This document shows positions 7,453 through 15,237 of a stretch of DNA of 44,252 nucleotides, one piece after another. Source of the DNA: Microcaldota archaeon (GTDB lineage Archaea > Micrarchaeota > Micrarchaeia > Norongarragalinales > JACRGE01); NCBI GenBank assembly GCA_016212465.1, contig JACRGE010000020.1:1-44252 (forward strand). Direction: 5' to 3'. Under the pieces are notes generated by a model, which worked only from the letters and a program-made list of their open reading frames with translations, made no database searches and had not been told where the DNA came from. The position numbers and the translations under genes are program-made. Every line of letters begins with the position of its first letter. Position 1 is the first letter of the stretch.

Positions 7453-7779
7453 ATGAGATTCATTTATTTATGCAACAACTGCCGCCACCAATTCGAAGCA
7501 GAAACAGAGGCAGCTATATGCCCAAGGTGCAGCAGCAAACGCACCTCAAGACACGCGGTGATTCGCAGAGAGGAGAGTCCCCAACAGGCTTCCAACGTAC
7601 GGGCACACACGCCCCTCATCTACCGCGAAGGAAAACCGGGCTGGAAGCAATTCCACTCCACTGAATTAAAAACCTGCTTGGAGTGTGGGGGCTCAGAGTT
7701 TGATTTCGACAGGAGAAAGAACGAGAAAACCTGCAGAAAGTGCGGAAACGTTGTGAGAGTTGCAAGACCTACGCAATAG
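7453..7779 (+). CDS. Double zinc-ribbon protein, function unknown
   Basis: This 108-residue protein has two CxxC-CxxC zinc ribbons: CNNCRHQFEAETEAAICPRC at residues 7-26 and CLECGGSEFDFDRRKNEKTCRKC at about 74-96, joined by a basic linker. Such modules bind nucleic acid or act as structural parts of transcription and translation proteins. The first resembles FmdB-type ribbons and the second TFIIB/TFIIS-like ribbons, but neither match is strong enough for a name. It probably has a leaderless mRNA. No partner is evident from the neighbours. Confidence 0.7.
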   Translation: MRFIYLCNNCRHQFEAETEAAICPRCSSKRTSRHAVIRREESPQQASNVRAHTPLIYREGKPGWKQFHSTELKTCLECGGSEFDFDRRKNEKTCRKCGNVVRVARPTQ

Positions 7780-7826
7780 TCTGTTCCAGTCCACCACTAT
7801 TTATTTTTTAACCGTTTTATCTCTTC

Positions 7827-9308
7827 ATGCCCGCGCCACTCCCCAAGCTCAAAACAACGGTTAAACACCCCACGCCCGGCGTCAGTGCGTTCTATTTCTA
7901 TCCAGAAGTTTTTTCTGATTTTGTGGTGAGGCAGAGAAGCGAGTTGCACGTTCGCCTTCCCACGACCTTTCCCCTCTCTGGAAACATTCGCGTAAGGAGA
8001 TGGAATTTCAGAAATGGGGAATTAGAAAAGAAGTGGACGCGAGTAAGGCACTTGGACGAAGCAGTTAGGCAAGCGATCCACGTTCACGGCTCAATCATGG
8101 AAGAGGTTGCTGAAAACCGAGGCATTCTTTTAGCTCTCTCAAAAACCCCGAGTGAGGGTGAGGTATTGCAGCTCGCAAAAAAGCTCGGGAGAGTGAGGCA
8201 CCCGGACCGGATTTCAGCTAGAGACGCACTGCTAACAAAAGACTTTAATGGGGCAAGACAAGCCCTCAAAAAAAGAAACGAAGTCTTGTTGAAGATTGAG
8301 GCGCCTTTCTTTCTGGACAGGGAAAAGCTTTTGCGGGGCCTGTATTTCCGCGTACTGGAACAGAGAGAGAATAACCGAGCCATCCGCGAGATAAACACCA
8401 ACGAGGTTCTTGCAACGGGCCTTGCACCAAACGCTTCTTTCAGAGAACGACGCCAGGCAGCAAATTTTCTTACAGGCATGTACAACAGACTACGCGACAT
8501 TCCATTGACTTACATAGAAAGAGTCAAAACAGAGCTTGCTGCAGCGAAAGCCCGTGGCGAAGCCTATGTCCAAGGACGCGAAATTGACGAATCAACGCTG
8601 ATCAAGCCCGCCCCCCACTCAGTCGCCCAGGCAATTGCCTGCGTCAGAACAGCATCCAAAGAATTCTTGGTTCATCCAGAGGCAGCTCACGCTAGTCTGC
8701 TTCTTGCCAGAGACCTACTCTTGGAGAGAAACAAACAAATTCGGAGGATTCTCTGGAGGCGGCCCCTAAAGAGCCCTGCTCGAATAGCGGACGCGGAATC
8801 TAGGCTCGAACGGGTTGAGAATGAGGGCATTGCACGCACAATAGAACTGAAGATGCTTCCACTTGTTTACAGCTATATCTTCACTCCCCCCAAGTACTTG
8901 AAGGAAAAAACCCTTGCCGAGCTTATGCGGGCTTGCGAAGAACTTTCAAACAAAATCGGTGGTGCAAGACAAATAGCTGCTACCAAAAACAACTTAGCTA
9001 ACGCAAGGACCGCGCTTTCGCAGAATGACCGGGAAACCGCCGTCAGCTTCTTGATCGGCGCCTCAAACCAGTTGCAGCGGCACCTCGTCAATTACTGTGA
9101 TATGTTGTCCAGCAAGCTGAGTGATGCGCGGGTGCGAGAACGCGTGGCCGCCAAGGCGTTGTTGAATGAAGCCAGGTCTGCATTTTCACGCAGAGACCAA
9201 ATAACCGCGATTAACCGCTTGGATAAAGCAGTCCGGCTGCTCTCTGAACGAGCTTTGGATATAAGGCGCAGGCAAGCCTATCTAGCTGCTAAAAGAAGAA
9301 GCCCGTGA
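7827..9308 (+). CDS. Large helical protein of unknown function
   Basis: I do not recognise this 493-residue protein. Residues about 18-70 (FYFYPEVFSDFVVRQR..., RVRRWNFRNGELEKKW) look beta-rich and basic. From about 90 to the end it is almost wholly alpha-helical, Arg/Lys/Glu/Ala-rich, with repeating helical hairpins such as DALLTKDFNGARQALKKRNEVL and NLANARTALSQNDRETAVSFL. These helical pairs resemble TPR- or SpoIIE-like helical repeats but have no consensus I can name. There is no signal or membrane segment. TTTATTTTTTAA about 25 nt before the ATG is a likely TATA box. It is probably a lineage-specific structural or scaffold protein. Confidence 0.6.
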   Translation: MPAPLPKLKTTVKHPTPGVSAFYFYPEVFSDFVVRQRSELHVRLPTTFPLSGNIRVRRWNFRNGELEKKWTRVRHLDEAVRQAIHVHGSIMEEVAENRGILLALSKTPSEGEVLQLAKKLGRVRHPDRISARDALLTKDFNGARQALKKRNEVLLKIEAPFFLDREKLLRGLYFRVLEQRENNRAIREINTNEVLATGLAPNASFRERRQAANFLTGMYNRLRDIPLTYIERVKTELAAAKARGEAYVQGREIDESTLIKPAPHSVAQAIACVRTASKEFLVHPEAAHASLLLARDLLLERNKQIRRILWRRPLKSPARIADAESRLERVENEGIARTIELKMLPLVYSYIFTPPKYLKEKTLAELMRACEELSNKIGGARQIAATKNNLANARTALSQNDRETAVSFLIGASNQLQRHLVNYCDMLSSKLSDARVRERVAAKALLNEARSAFSRRDQITAINRLDKAVRLLSERALDIRRRQAYLAAKRRSP

Positions 9309-9311
9309 CCA

Positions 9312-9677
9312 TCACTTTCTTTTCTTGGGCATTGCTTTTCTGCTGCGGGTTGCTGGTTTGGTTTTTTTCGTTCCCTTTTGCTTCTTGCAAGGAAACTCAA
9401 CTTCTTCTTCAAGGGACTCCATTTCCCGCATCACCATACCACAGTGAACTGGCGGACCCAAGGCGTCCTTCATTTCGTCTTCCTTCACAATCTTTTTCTT
9501 CCCGCATTTGACGCAAGCATAAACCCTTTCAGTCAAACCCGGAGTTTCCCCGGTTGAGCCAACGTTCTCTCCTGCCCGGTCCTCGTATTCGTCCGCGTAC
9601 TTTTGCTCGTCCAAGTAATCCGCATCGTCTTTCTCGTATTCCTCCTCTTCCTTGATTTCTTCGTCCAGGTCTGGCAT
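9312..9677 (-). CDS. Acidic/basic two-ended protein with a small zinc site
   Basis: The 121 residues fall into three parts: a very acidic N-terminus (about 1-50, Glu/Asp/Tyr-rich), a compact zinc-binding core with CVKCGKK and VHCGMVM (about 55-85), and a basic Lys/Arg/Thr-Pro-rich tail. The core pattern, C-x2-C ... H-C-G-x-x-M, resembles short zinc ribbons in archaeal hypothetical proteins. The charge asymmetry suggests nucleic-acid or protein interaction. It is convergent with the 493-residue protein and separated from it by only 3 bp. Function unknown. Confidence 0.6.
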   Translation of the reverse strand: MPDLDEEIKEEEEYEKDDADYLDEQKYADEYEDRAGENVGSTGETPGLTERVYACVKCGKKKIVKEDEMKDALGPPVHCGMVMREMESLEEEVEFPCKKQKGTKKTKPATRSRKAMPKKRK

Positions 9678-9796
9678 GGTCTTCCCCTAGGTTTAAATTA
9701 TGCCCCTTGTTTTTTAAATCCTTTTCCCGCCCATCAAAGAACCGTCTTCACACTATAAAAACAAAAACTTTTTAATCCTTCCAAAGTAATGAACAT

Positions 9797-10831
9797 ATGG
9801 TCTTCAAACCAGTTTCCCGCGAAGAGTTGAGGAGCGAGCATGCCCAAGACATATTGGCGAACATGCACGCTCCGCACGAGCAACGGATTCCCTTGCTTGC
9901 GAGCGTCGTGCACCACTTGGAGGAAGAGCGGAGGCAGGAAGTAAGCAGGGACGCTCCCTATAGATTACGGGATTTGGGCGACGAAAGGCAGAAGACTTTT
10001 TTAAAGGCTCATTCCGCTTTAGAGGATTATATTCGAGACCCGCACAACGGGCAACCAAGCCACGACCCCCACGCGAGGGAAATGGCGTTCAACCACTTCG
10101 AGCAGTTGGGCTTGGCGCACTCCTTATGCAGTTTTACTTTCAGCCCACATCCGGAAATCCACGGCCGAGCTGAACAAAGCTTTATGAAGCTGGTGGAGAA
10201 AGCGTTTACTGCATCTGACTCGGAAATGCCTTACCGCCAAAAAGAGCAAGTGATAACCGCGACTGCAAACACAATCTCGCAACATGCCCGCCCCTCTACT
10301 GCAAGCTGGGTCAGGCACGATTTGAATTTCAGGGGACGGCTCTTGGACAAAATAATTGAATTCGCTTCAAGGCCCGCGCCGGCAACTTCAGAACATTCCA
10401 GGAACCTTGGAGATACTCTGAGGATAGTGGATGCCGTTCTCATGGACGGCGTTATTGGAGTAGGTGATCCCTATAAACGTGAAACCCAGGAATCCGTTGC
10501 CTATCGGCAAGCGTCCGAAGCACAGCTCAGGGAAAAATTGTTCAAGGGATTGGAGAACAGACCGTTTGCCGAGAGAGTGCTTGGGTTATGTGAGAAAAAC
10601 CCTACTTTCCACGCGGGGAGGGGCGCAGATTTCTACTACAGTGAGTTGTTGCCCGAGTTGCTCAGGAAACACCCCGAATTCTCCGAGAGAGCGCGCAAGA
10701 AATATGAAGACCACCTAAGATATATCGGCGCTCCAGCAATGAAGGCAGAGGGCTTTGGGCGCATGGATTGGGAAGAATACAAGAGAAAGCACAACATCAG
10801 TCAGCCCATCAAACGCGCCTTTGAGCTTTGA
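9797..10831 (+). CDS. Helical protein of unknown function
   Basis: The 344-residue protein is unrecognised. It is His/Glu/Arg-rich and predicted almost entirely helical, without signal peptide, membrane helix or metal motif clusters. Many helices of 15-25 residues (for example NHFEQLGLAHSLCSF and FMKLVEKAFTASDSE) suggest a HEAT- or ARM-like repeat array. AACTTTTTAATCC about 25-30 nt upstream of the ATG is a likely TATA region. Neighbours offer no functional hint. Confidence 0.6.
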   Translation: MVFKPVSREELRSEHAQDILANMHAPHEQRIPLLASVVHHLEEERRQEVSRDAPYRLRDLGDERQKTFLKAHSALEDYIRDPHNGQPSHDPHAREMAFNHFEQLGLAHSLCSFTFSPHPEIHGRAEQSFMKLVEKAFTASDSEMPYRQKEQVITATANTISQHARPSTASWVRHDLNFRGRLLDKIIEFASRPAPATSEHSRNLGDTLRIVDAVLMDGVIGVGDPYKRETQESVAYRQASEAQLREKLFKGLENRPFAERVLGLCEKNPTFHAGRGADFYYSELLPELLRKHPEFSERARKKYEDHLRYIGAPAMKAEGFGRMDWEEYKRKHNISQPIKRAFEL

Positions 10832-10915
10832 ATACTCCTTAACCTGCCTTCCTGCATTTAAATCAGCAAAACCATTAAATCCTTTTATTTCCCGCATTCA
10901 TTTGAAGGTGGTTGT

Positions 10916-11206
10916 ATGAGAATCGCTTTAGCACTGGGCGTGTTTTTGCTTGCAACGGGTTTGGTTCAAGCGGGTTACGTTTATTACTATCCTGCGTACT
11001 ATTATTCCTCCTATTACCCTCCTTCATACACTTACACGTGCACTTACTGCTATTCCTATAGCACGCAGTATTACTATCCGACCTATTATTACCCCCAATA
11101 CTATCCACCTACGTATTACTCTCGCTACTATGCTTACGACTATCCATATTATGCTCCGTACTACCACCGCTACTCCCCTTATTACACAACTTACCTAGAT
11201 CCTTGA
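10916..11206 (+). CDS. Secreted tyrosine-rich protein
   Basis: The 96-residue protein has an N-terminal signal peptide (MRIALALGVFLLATGLVQA, cleavage likely after Ala19 or Gly20). The mature region of about 77 residues contains 36 tyrosines with Pro, Ser and Thr, in motifs such as YYYP, YYPP and YYSRYY, and two cysteines (TCTYCYS). I know no enzyme family like it. Tyr/Pro-rich exported proteins elsewhere form surface layers, adhesives or oxidatively cross-linked coats, so a surface structural role is plausible but unproven. The ATG follows a good ribosome site (gaaggtggttgt) and a T/A-rich promoter. The reading frame is not a low-complexity artefact: signal peptide and stop are well placed. 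Confidence 0.75.
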   Translation: MRIALALGVFLLATGLVQAGYVYYYPAYYYSSYYPPSYTYTCTYCYSYSTQYYYPTYYYPQYYPPTYYSRYYAYDYPYYAPYYHRYSPYYTTYLDP

Positions 11207-11472
11207 AGAAGAGCAGACTTACGCTTGAACGAAGTCTTTTTCATTTGCCTTGATAGCGGCAAAGGCGCCGATTGCCGTGAACGCGATTCCGATTATTTTT
11301 ATGGGATGCGTGAGAAAAGAACGCAGGTAATTAATAATCTTTGAGGCCTCAGATTACGAAAAATAAACCGAGAAACCTAGCAGTAATACTGGGCTGGCAG
11401 AACGTCAGAAAAAACGGAGCAGGAAAACATAAAATAAAAGAAGGAAAAGAAAAAACAAAAAACAGTGTCGCC

Positions 11473-11628
11473 TTATTTCCTTGCAAGACCCTTTCTTTTA
11501 ATGAACACCCACAGCTTCTTCGTCATTTCGCTCGGAGTCACTGCTCCTGTTCCAAACACTTCGCCCACAGTGGCGTCCTTGACGCTTGCGAAGCTTATGG
11601 TGTATCCACCAAATGCTTTCTTTGCCAT
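11473..11628 (-). CDS. 51-residue basic protein, SWIB-like half domain
   Basis: This ORF is missing from the track because of its length. It reads MAKKAFGGYTISFASVKDA, then VFGTGAVTPSEMTKKLWVFIKRKGL. The second half resembles the first half of a SWIB/MDM2 domain (PLSRxEVxKKLWxYIKxxGL). SWIB proteins bind chromatin or transcription components; this one is too short for a full domain and may dimerise. The ATG is preceded by agaggtgaaaaatt, a good ribosome site. It lies on the same strand downstream of the accessory operon, 103 bp after the stop at 11731. The region 11207-11472 holds no gene with a usable start. Confidence 0.7.
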   Translation of the reverse strand: MAKKAFGGYTISFASVKDATVGEVFGTGAVTPSEMTKKLWVFIKRKGLARK

Positions 11629-11730
11629 AATTTTTCACCTCTAAAAACCGTCTAAAAACAGACGTTTTAATAAATGCACGAGCGTATTTAAACCTTCTCC
11701 ACGAGGGAAAGTTTAATATTCCCCTTTGTT

Positions 11731-12237
11731 TCACCGCCCCCTTCCCGTTATTGCACCCAAAAGTGCCGCGTAATGGGCCTTTCTTTTTTCTTCAAGGAAC
11801 TTGTTTATCTTTGCCTGCAAAACCGGAAGCGAGCCAGGCTTGTACTCGCGCGGAACAGAAACGCCCATTTCCTGCATATACACGAAAAGGGGTTCGCATT
11901 TTCTAATTATTTTTGGTTCAAGTCTATTCATTTCCGCTTGATTGTAGGCTATTGCTTCCCTGCCCCGCGGGGTGTCGGGGTTGGCGCCGTCCCTCAACTC
12001 CTTTCTTTGCCTGTAGTCTCTTTCATAAACTTCTACGTTAGAAAGTAATTCATTGAATCCTTTCTGGGTAGGTCCAACGAGCTTATCCACTGCGTCGTGA
12101 ATCAACCGGTTGTCAACTTTAATCTCCTGTGCAATAGTGGTGGGGCCGGGTTTTCTCAACTGCCTTTTTACAGCCCCCAATTGACTAAGAAGTTTTTTTC
12201 CCAAACGCAGTTCTGGTTTTCCAACAACTCTTCTCAT
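11731..12237 (-). CDS. Unknown protein, last gene of the accessory operon
   Basis: The ATG at 12237 (MRRVVGKPELRLG, 168 residues) follows a run of G's (gggggggaat) that acts as ribosome site, so I drop the first ten residues of the ORF track. The protein is basic and mostly helical; residues about 35-65 (GPTTIAQEIKVDNRLIHDAVDKLVG) have the shape of a helix-turn-helix or winged-helix start. No catalytic motif is visible. It lies 35 nt after the wHTH gene upstream, in a five-gene same-strand operon. Function unknown. Confidence 0.6.
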   Translation of the reverse strand: MRRVVGKPELRLGKKLLSQLGAVKRQLRKPGPTTIAQEIKVDNRLIHDAVDKLVGPTQKGFNELLSNVEVYERDYRQRKELRDGANPDTPRGREAIAYNQAEMNRLEPKIIRKCEPLFVYMQEMGVSVPREYKPGSLPVLQAKINKFLEEKRKAHYAALLGAITGRGR

Positions 12238-12272
12238 ATTCCCCCCCCCATTTTTTACAGCGCACAAACCCC

Positions 12273-12779
12273 TTAGTCCTTAGCGCTTTTTCTCTTCACC
12301 CTCCAGGTTTCAACAATTGACGTCCATTCTTCTCCAATATGCTTTAATGCATCCCCGAATTTAGTGCTTAATTTCAATATCATGGGCCTCCTTTTATCTT
12401 TTTCAGTCAAACCCGTTGGCGCAACCCTTTCCCTTGCAAGGATTCCAACCCGAATCAGTTTTGGAATCACCAAATTCCTTAAGGTACTATTGGGTATTTG
12501 CTCTTCTTTAGCCCATTCCGCGATCACATTCCCATCCGCTTCTTCTCGCCTGCTAAGTAACAAAACCAGTTTCCCTGCAATCTCATACTGAGCTCTTTGT
12601 GCAACAGGCGGAAACACCAGCTTCAATATGTCTTGGTACTCCCAGCGTGCAGTAGTCGGCATTGGCAGCCTATCGTATTCAAACCAAATCGCCCGCTTGG
12701 CGGGAATGCCCTTCGCCTTCACCCTAGCTACCTTCTCTGCCTCAGCAGACGCCTCCTTTTCAACCACGTTTTCCTCCAT
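12273..12779 (-). CDS. Winged-helix-like protein in the accessory operon
   Basis: The 168-residue protein has an acidic N-terminus and then a helical region with a probable winged helix at about residues 70-145: AGKLVLLLSRREEADGNVIAEWA, the helix NSTLRNLVIPKLIRVGIL, and a wing-like RRPMILKLSTKFGDALKH. The layout resembles archaeal transcription regulators or the DNA-binding half of plasmid-type initiators. It lies 13 nt downstream of the 124-residue gene and 35 nt before the last gene, so it is co-transcribed with them. The regulated target is unknown. Confidence 0.6.
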   Translation of the reverse strand: MEENVVEKEASAEAEKVARVKAKGIPAKRAIWFEYDRLPMPTTARWEYQDILKLVFPPVAQRAQYEIAGKLVLLLSRREEADGNVIAEWAKEEQIPNSTLRNLVIPKLIRVGILARERVAPTGLTEKDKRRPMILKLSTKFGDALKHIGEEWTSIVETWRVKRKSAKD

Positions 12780-12792
12780 TAAATCCCTTTGC

Positions 12793-13167
12793 TTATTTCT
12801 CCTGCGCCCTTCGTTTCTCTACTTCAGCAATGGCTTGATGGGCTGCAAGCAGCATTCGGTGGAGCCGGTCTCCTTCCTTTGGGCCAAGCAAGTCAGAAAG
12901 TCCTTCTCTCGTGGCTTCTGTATTGAGCTTTTTCACCTTGGTTAGAAAATCATTGACTCCCCGCCTTAGATCTGCGTCTTCAATGCCCATTGCGTCCAAA
13001 GCTCGTTGGCGCAGTTGAAATGCAATAACCTGGTTTCTTCTTGTGAGTATGTGGGGTTGAGCGCGCACGTCTTCAAGACGGCCTGCTTTTGCAACCGCTA
13101 TCTTATGCGCTTCATCCAGTATTTTTTCCGCCTCGCCTTCTTTTAAAATTTGTTTAATCTTCGGCAT
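12793..13167 (-). CDS. Helical protein of unknown function in the accessory operon
   Basis: The ATG at 13167 (MPKIKQILKEGEAEKI, 124 residues) lies 4 nt after the stop of the 52-residue gene, with the ribosome site AGGTGAGAAA; I prefer it over the ORF-track start, which lies inside that gene. The protein is highly charged and wholly alpha-helical (ILDEAHKIAVAKAGRLEDV, LRQRALDAMGIEDADLRRGV). No enzyme motif is visible. It may be a structural partner of the neighbouring proteins. Confidence 0.6.
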   Translation of the reverse strand: MPKIKQILKEGEAEKILDEAHKIAVAKAGRLEDVRAQPHILTRRNQVIAFQLRQRALDAMGIEDADLRRGVNDFLTKVKKLNTEATREGLSDLLGPKEGDRLHRMLLAAHQAIAEVEKRRAQEK

Positions 13168-13171
13168 TTTC

Positions 13172-13330
13172 TCACCTCTTCCTAATAGTTTCACCTATTT
13201 CATCAACGCAATCCTTCAATATTGGATGCAACTGCGCGTATGGAACCACGACGTGCTCGTACGGAACGCTTTTCCTGAACCATAATTGCGGTTTTGATTC
13301 GTTTCCACCTCTATTCAAAAAACCACCCAC
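13172..13330 (-). CDS. 52-residue protein in the accessory operon
   Basis: This ORF is too short for the track. It starts with GTG at 13330, overlapping the TAG stop of the methyltransferase-like gene by one base, and ends 4 nt before the next ATG. It reads MGGFLNRGGNESKPQLWFR and ends DCVDEIGETIRKR. The tight packing on both sides and the protein-like composition argue that it is real. An internal AGGTGG could also serve a shorter form. No homology is recognised. Confidence 0.55.
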   Translation of the reverse strand: MGGFLNRGGNESKPQLWFRKSVPYEHVVVPYAQLHPILKDCVDEIGETIRKR

Positions 13331-14187
13331 TAATTCAACTTGATTTTTGCTTGTGCTAAATACTTTTCTTTTTCAAGTGCATATACTTTCTTAGTGAACA
13401 AGCGAATTCTGTTGATGGCTTCTCTAATTTCTGATTCTGTTGCATTCAAGTGCGATAGCTTGCGCATAATGGTTTTAACTGCCGTTTGCCGGCTCACGAC
13501 GCGTTCGTCGCGCTTTCTGGGTTGAAGCAATCCAATAACCTCTAAATCAATTTCCGCCTTCCTCCTCGCCTCGGGGTTCGTGTAAACGCTAAACACGATA
13601 TGCCGTATTTCGCCAACAACCCCGTCACGGTCGCTTGAACGAATTTTGGGGGTCTTTTTCTCAACCCCCACGTCGTAAACGGCCTTTACTGTATTTAATA
13701 ATCGCCTTAAGATTCTCCAGGGCTCTGGAAAAAAGTTTCTTCCACTAGGAGAATAAACAAGTTTCATTCCCTTGCTTTTTACCAACGCCCTCAGCATCGT
13801 TATCGGTAGCGCACGACCGGTTAATGGAACCGGTTCGAAGGAAACCACCCAGTCACATCGCTCCTCTGGCAGCCAAACTGCGTCTTTTGTCCTAACGCTT
13901 GCAACGCCTCCCTTCCGTTTTGAGCGTTTCATCCAGCCGACAACTTGCTTCAACACGTCTGTGTAGTGCACTTCTACTTTCTCATCCGCTATCGCCCGCG
14001 CCCAGTCTCCAAAGCCTCCTGCAAAAAACAAGACTTTTTCTCCAGATCTTATTCCAAGAACCGGACCAACTTTTTGGTGAGGAATCGTATCTTGGCGCTG
14101 AGAAGGATAACAAAAAGGACTCCGTCCAGAAAGTCCCTTTATGACTGAGTAGTTTGGTATCTTGATTATTCTAAATTTGTATGCCAT
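13330..14187 (-). CDS. Rossmann-fold protein, possible SAM-dependent methyltransferase
   Basis: The ATG at 14187 (MAYKFRIIKIPNYSVIK) gives 285 residues; the longer ORF-track start lies in non-coding DNA. Residues about 45-75, GEKVLFFAGGFGDWARAIADEKVEVHYTDV, match class I methyltransferase motif I (hydrophobic strand, Gly-rich turn) and the acidic end of strand 2. A strand-4-like CDWVVSFEPVPLTGRAL follows. The C-terminal 100 residues are helical and basic, perhaps DNA- or RNA-binding. It is first in a five-gene operon. The substrate is unknown, and a plain Rossmann protein without methyltransferase activity is the alternative. Confidence 0.55.
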   Translation of the reverse strand: MAYKFRIIKIPNYSVIKGLSGRSPFCYPSQRQDTIPHQKVGPVLGIRSGEKVLFFAGGFGDWARAIADEKVEVHYTDVLKQVVGWMKRSKRKGGVASVRTKDAVWLPEERCDWVVSFEPVPLTGRALPITMLRALVKSKGMKLVYSPSGRNFFPEPWRILRRLLNTVKAVYDVGVEKKTPKIRSSDRDGVVGEIRHIVFSVYTNPEARRKAEIDLEVIGLLQPRKRDERVVSRQTAVKTIMRKLSHLNATESEIREAINRIRLFTKKVYALEKEKYLAQAKIKLN

Positions 14188-14508
14188 CCCTACAACCTTA
14201 AAACACCATTTCAATGTAATTGCGTTATGCGCTCTAGATATAAAAACATTATTGTGGTGTAACGCTGGCGCGAAAATCGGGGAATTTGGTTCTTTTGGGC
14301 TAAAAAGCTCGCCATCCCATTCCACCGTCACCAAAAAAGCCTCTGTAATAATGAAATAATGTAACGAAGGGCGCCAGGCGGGGTTGTAAGGTATGCTGAA
14401 TGTTTTATTGTTTTGGTGTATTTAGCTTTGTGTTCTCTTTTGTTATACTACAATGGTGTGTGGCGTTCTGATTATTTGGTGCCGGTTTTTTGTTCATAAC
14501 TGCCCGAA
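14188..14508. other. Gene-free spacer
   Basis: No gene is supported on either strand. The part next to 14187 should hold the promoter of the leftward operon (AT-rich blocks near 14215-14255). The rest, 14340-14508, is T-rich and probably contains the transcription end of the coiled-coil gene reading leftward from 14994. Confidence 0.4.
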
Positions 14509-14994
14509 CTATTCGCTTTGGACCTTTATGCTCAATAGCCTTTTTTCAAGCGCCCGTAGAGTTTCTATTCTGTTTTCAAGGAAATTCAGGTGCCCTTTGA
14601 GCAGTCTTGTAGCAGCCGCCGCCTCTGCTTCGGAGAGAACGCGTCTCGTCCACTCGCCATGCTCGTCAGGCAACCTGGTCGCAATAGCATGTCCTTTCCG
14701 TTCAATAGCGCCGGTCAGCTTGAGCAAGTTGTCGTCCGCAGTCCTACGTCGGCTTTCCAAAAACTGGCGCAATTTCTTTGTCTCCAACATCCTGCGTTCT
14801 GTCAACTCCAATGCTGTTGCTTCAACAACATCCGTTTCTTCTCTTTCGAATTTTTTAACAATTAATGGCAAGCTGTTTGCTTCATGAAACAAGGCATCAT
14901 GATCTATTCTATATCCGCTTTTCTGAAGCCGCGTGATTAACTGGTTCATCCTCGACTCATACTCCCTCTCCATCCGACTGAATCCCCTTTGCAT
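14509..14994 (-). CDS. Coiled-coil protein of unknown function
   Basis: The 161-residue protein is almost entirely helical with heptad-like patterns (MEREYESRMNQLITRLQKSGY, LTERRMLETKKLRQFLESRRR, FLENRIETLRALEKRLLSI). The ATG at 14994 is used here; an ATG at 14973 has a better ribosome site (aaggggattcagtcgg) and may be the true start. A perfect palindrome (15018-15035) lies just upstream, suggesting repressor control. The 58-residue gene precedes it on the same strand. No enzymatic motif is visible. Confidence 0.55.
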   Translation of the reverse strand: MQRGFSRMEREYESRMNQLITRLQKSGYRIDHDALFHEANSLPLIVKKFEREETDVVEATALELTERRMLETKKLRQFLESRRRTADDNLLKLTGAIERKGHAIATRLPDEHGEWTRRVLSEAEAAAATRLLKGHLNFLENRIETLRALEKRLLSIKVQSE

Positions 14995-15017
14995 GTGCTC
15001 ACTAGTTTTCTTTGAAC

Positions 15018-15035
15018 GTTCATATCCGTATGAAC
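15018..15035. promoter_or_regulatory. Palindrome GTTCATA-n4-TATGAAC, possible operator
   Basis: GTTCATATCCGTATGAAC is a perfect 7+4+7 inverted repeat, placed 24 nt before the coiled-coil gene and 8 nt after the stop of the 58-residue gene. A near copy lies at 15319-15336. The size and symmetry suit a ribbon-helix-helix or winged-helix dimer. Confidence 0.5.
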
Positions 15036-15042
15036 TTATTTA

Positions 15043-15219
15043 TCAAATTTCTTTGCCTTTGGCTGCTTTAATGTTTTCCCAAGCCACTTTAAGAACCCCC
15101 GTTCCTTTCAACTGCTGGCCCAAAGATAATGCGCTTCCGACGCTTCCCGAAAGCCAGGATGCCTTTCTACCAACGCCCCTCGTCTGGCCTTCACTAAACG
15201 CCCTTAGTTTTTTCTGCAT
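15043..15219 (-). CDS. 58-residue protein of unknown function
   Basis: This ORF is too short for the track. It begins MQKKLRAFSEGQTRGVGRKA and ends ENIKAAKGKEI. The ATG at 15219 has a strong ribosome site (aagggagggcggct), the best argument that it is translated. The middle is Gly/Ser/Ala/Leu-rich (SWLSGSVGSALSLGQQL), giving a weakly amphipathic or membrane-seeking helix between basic ends. It lies 18 nt downstream of the RHH-like gene, so the two are probably co-transcribed. It might be a small toxin or membrane peptide paired with that regulator, but this is speculation. Confidence 0.55.
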   Translation of the reverse strand: MQKKLRAFSEGQTRGVGRKASWLSGSVGSALSLGQQLKGTGVLKVAWENIKAAKGKEI

Positions 15220-15237
15220 AGCCGCCCTCCCTTTTTT

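Noticed and set aside
11220-11345. Possible small membrane peptide on the reverse strand (IIGIAFTAIGAFAAI)
   Set aside because: The frame is open but has no ATG, GTG or TTG start after the upstream stop, and no ribosome site.
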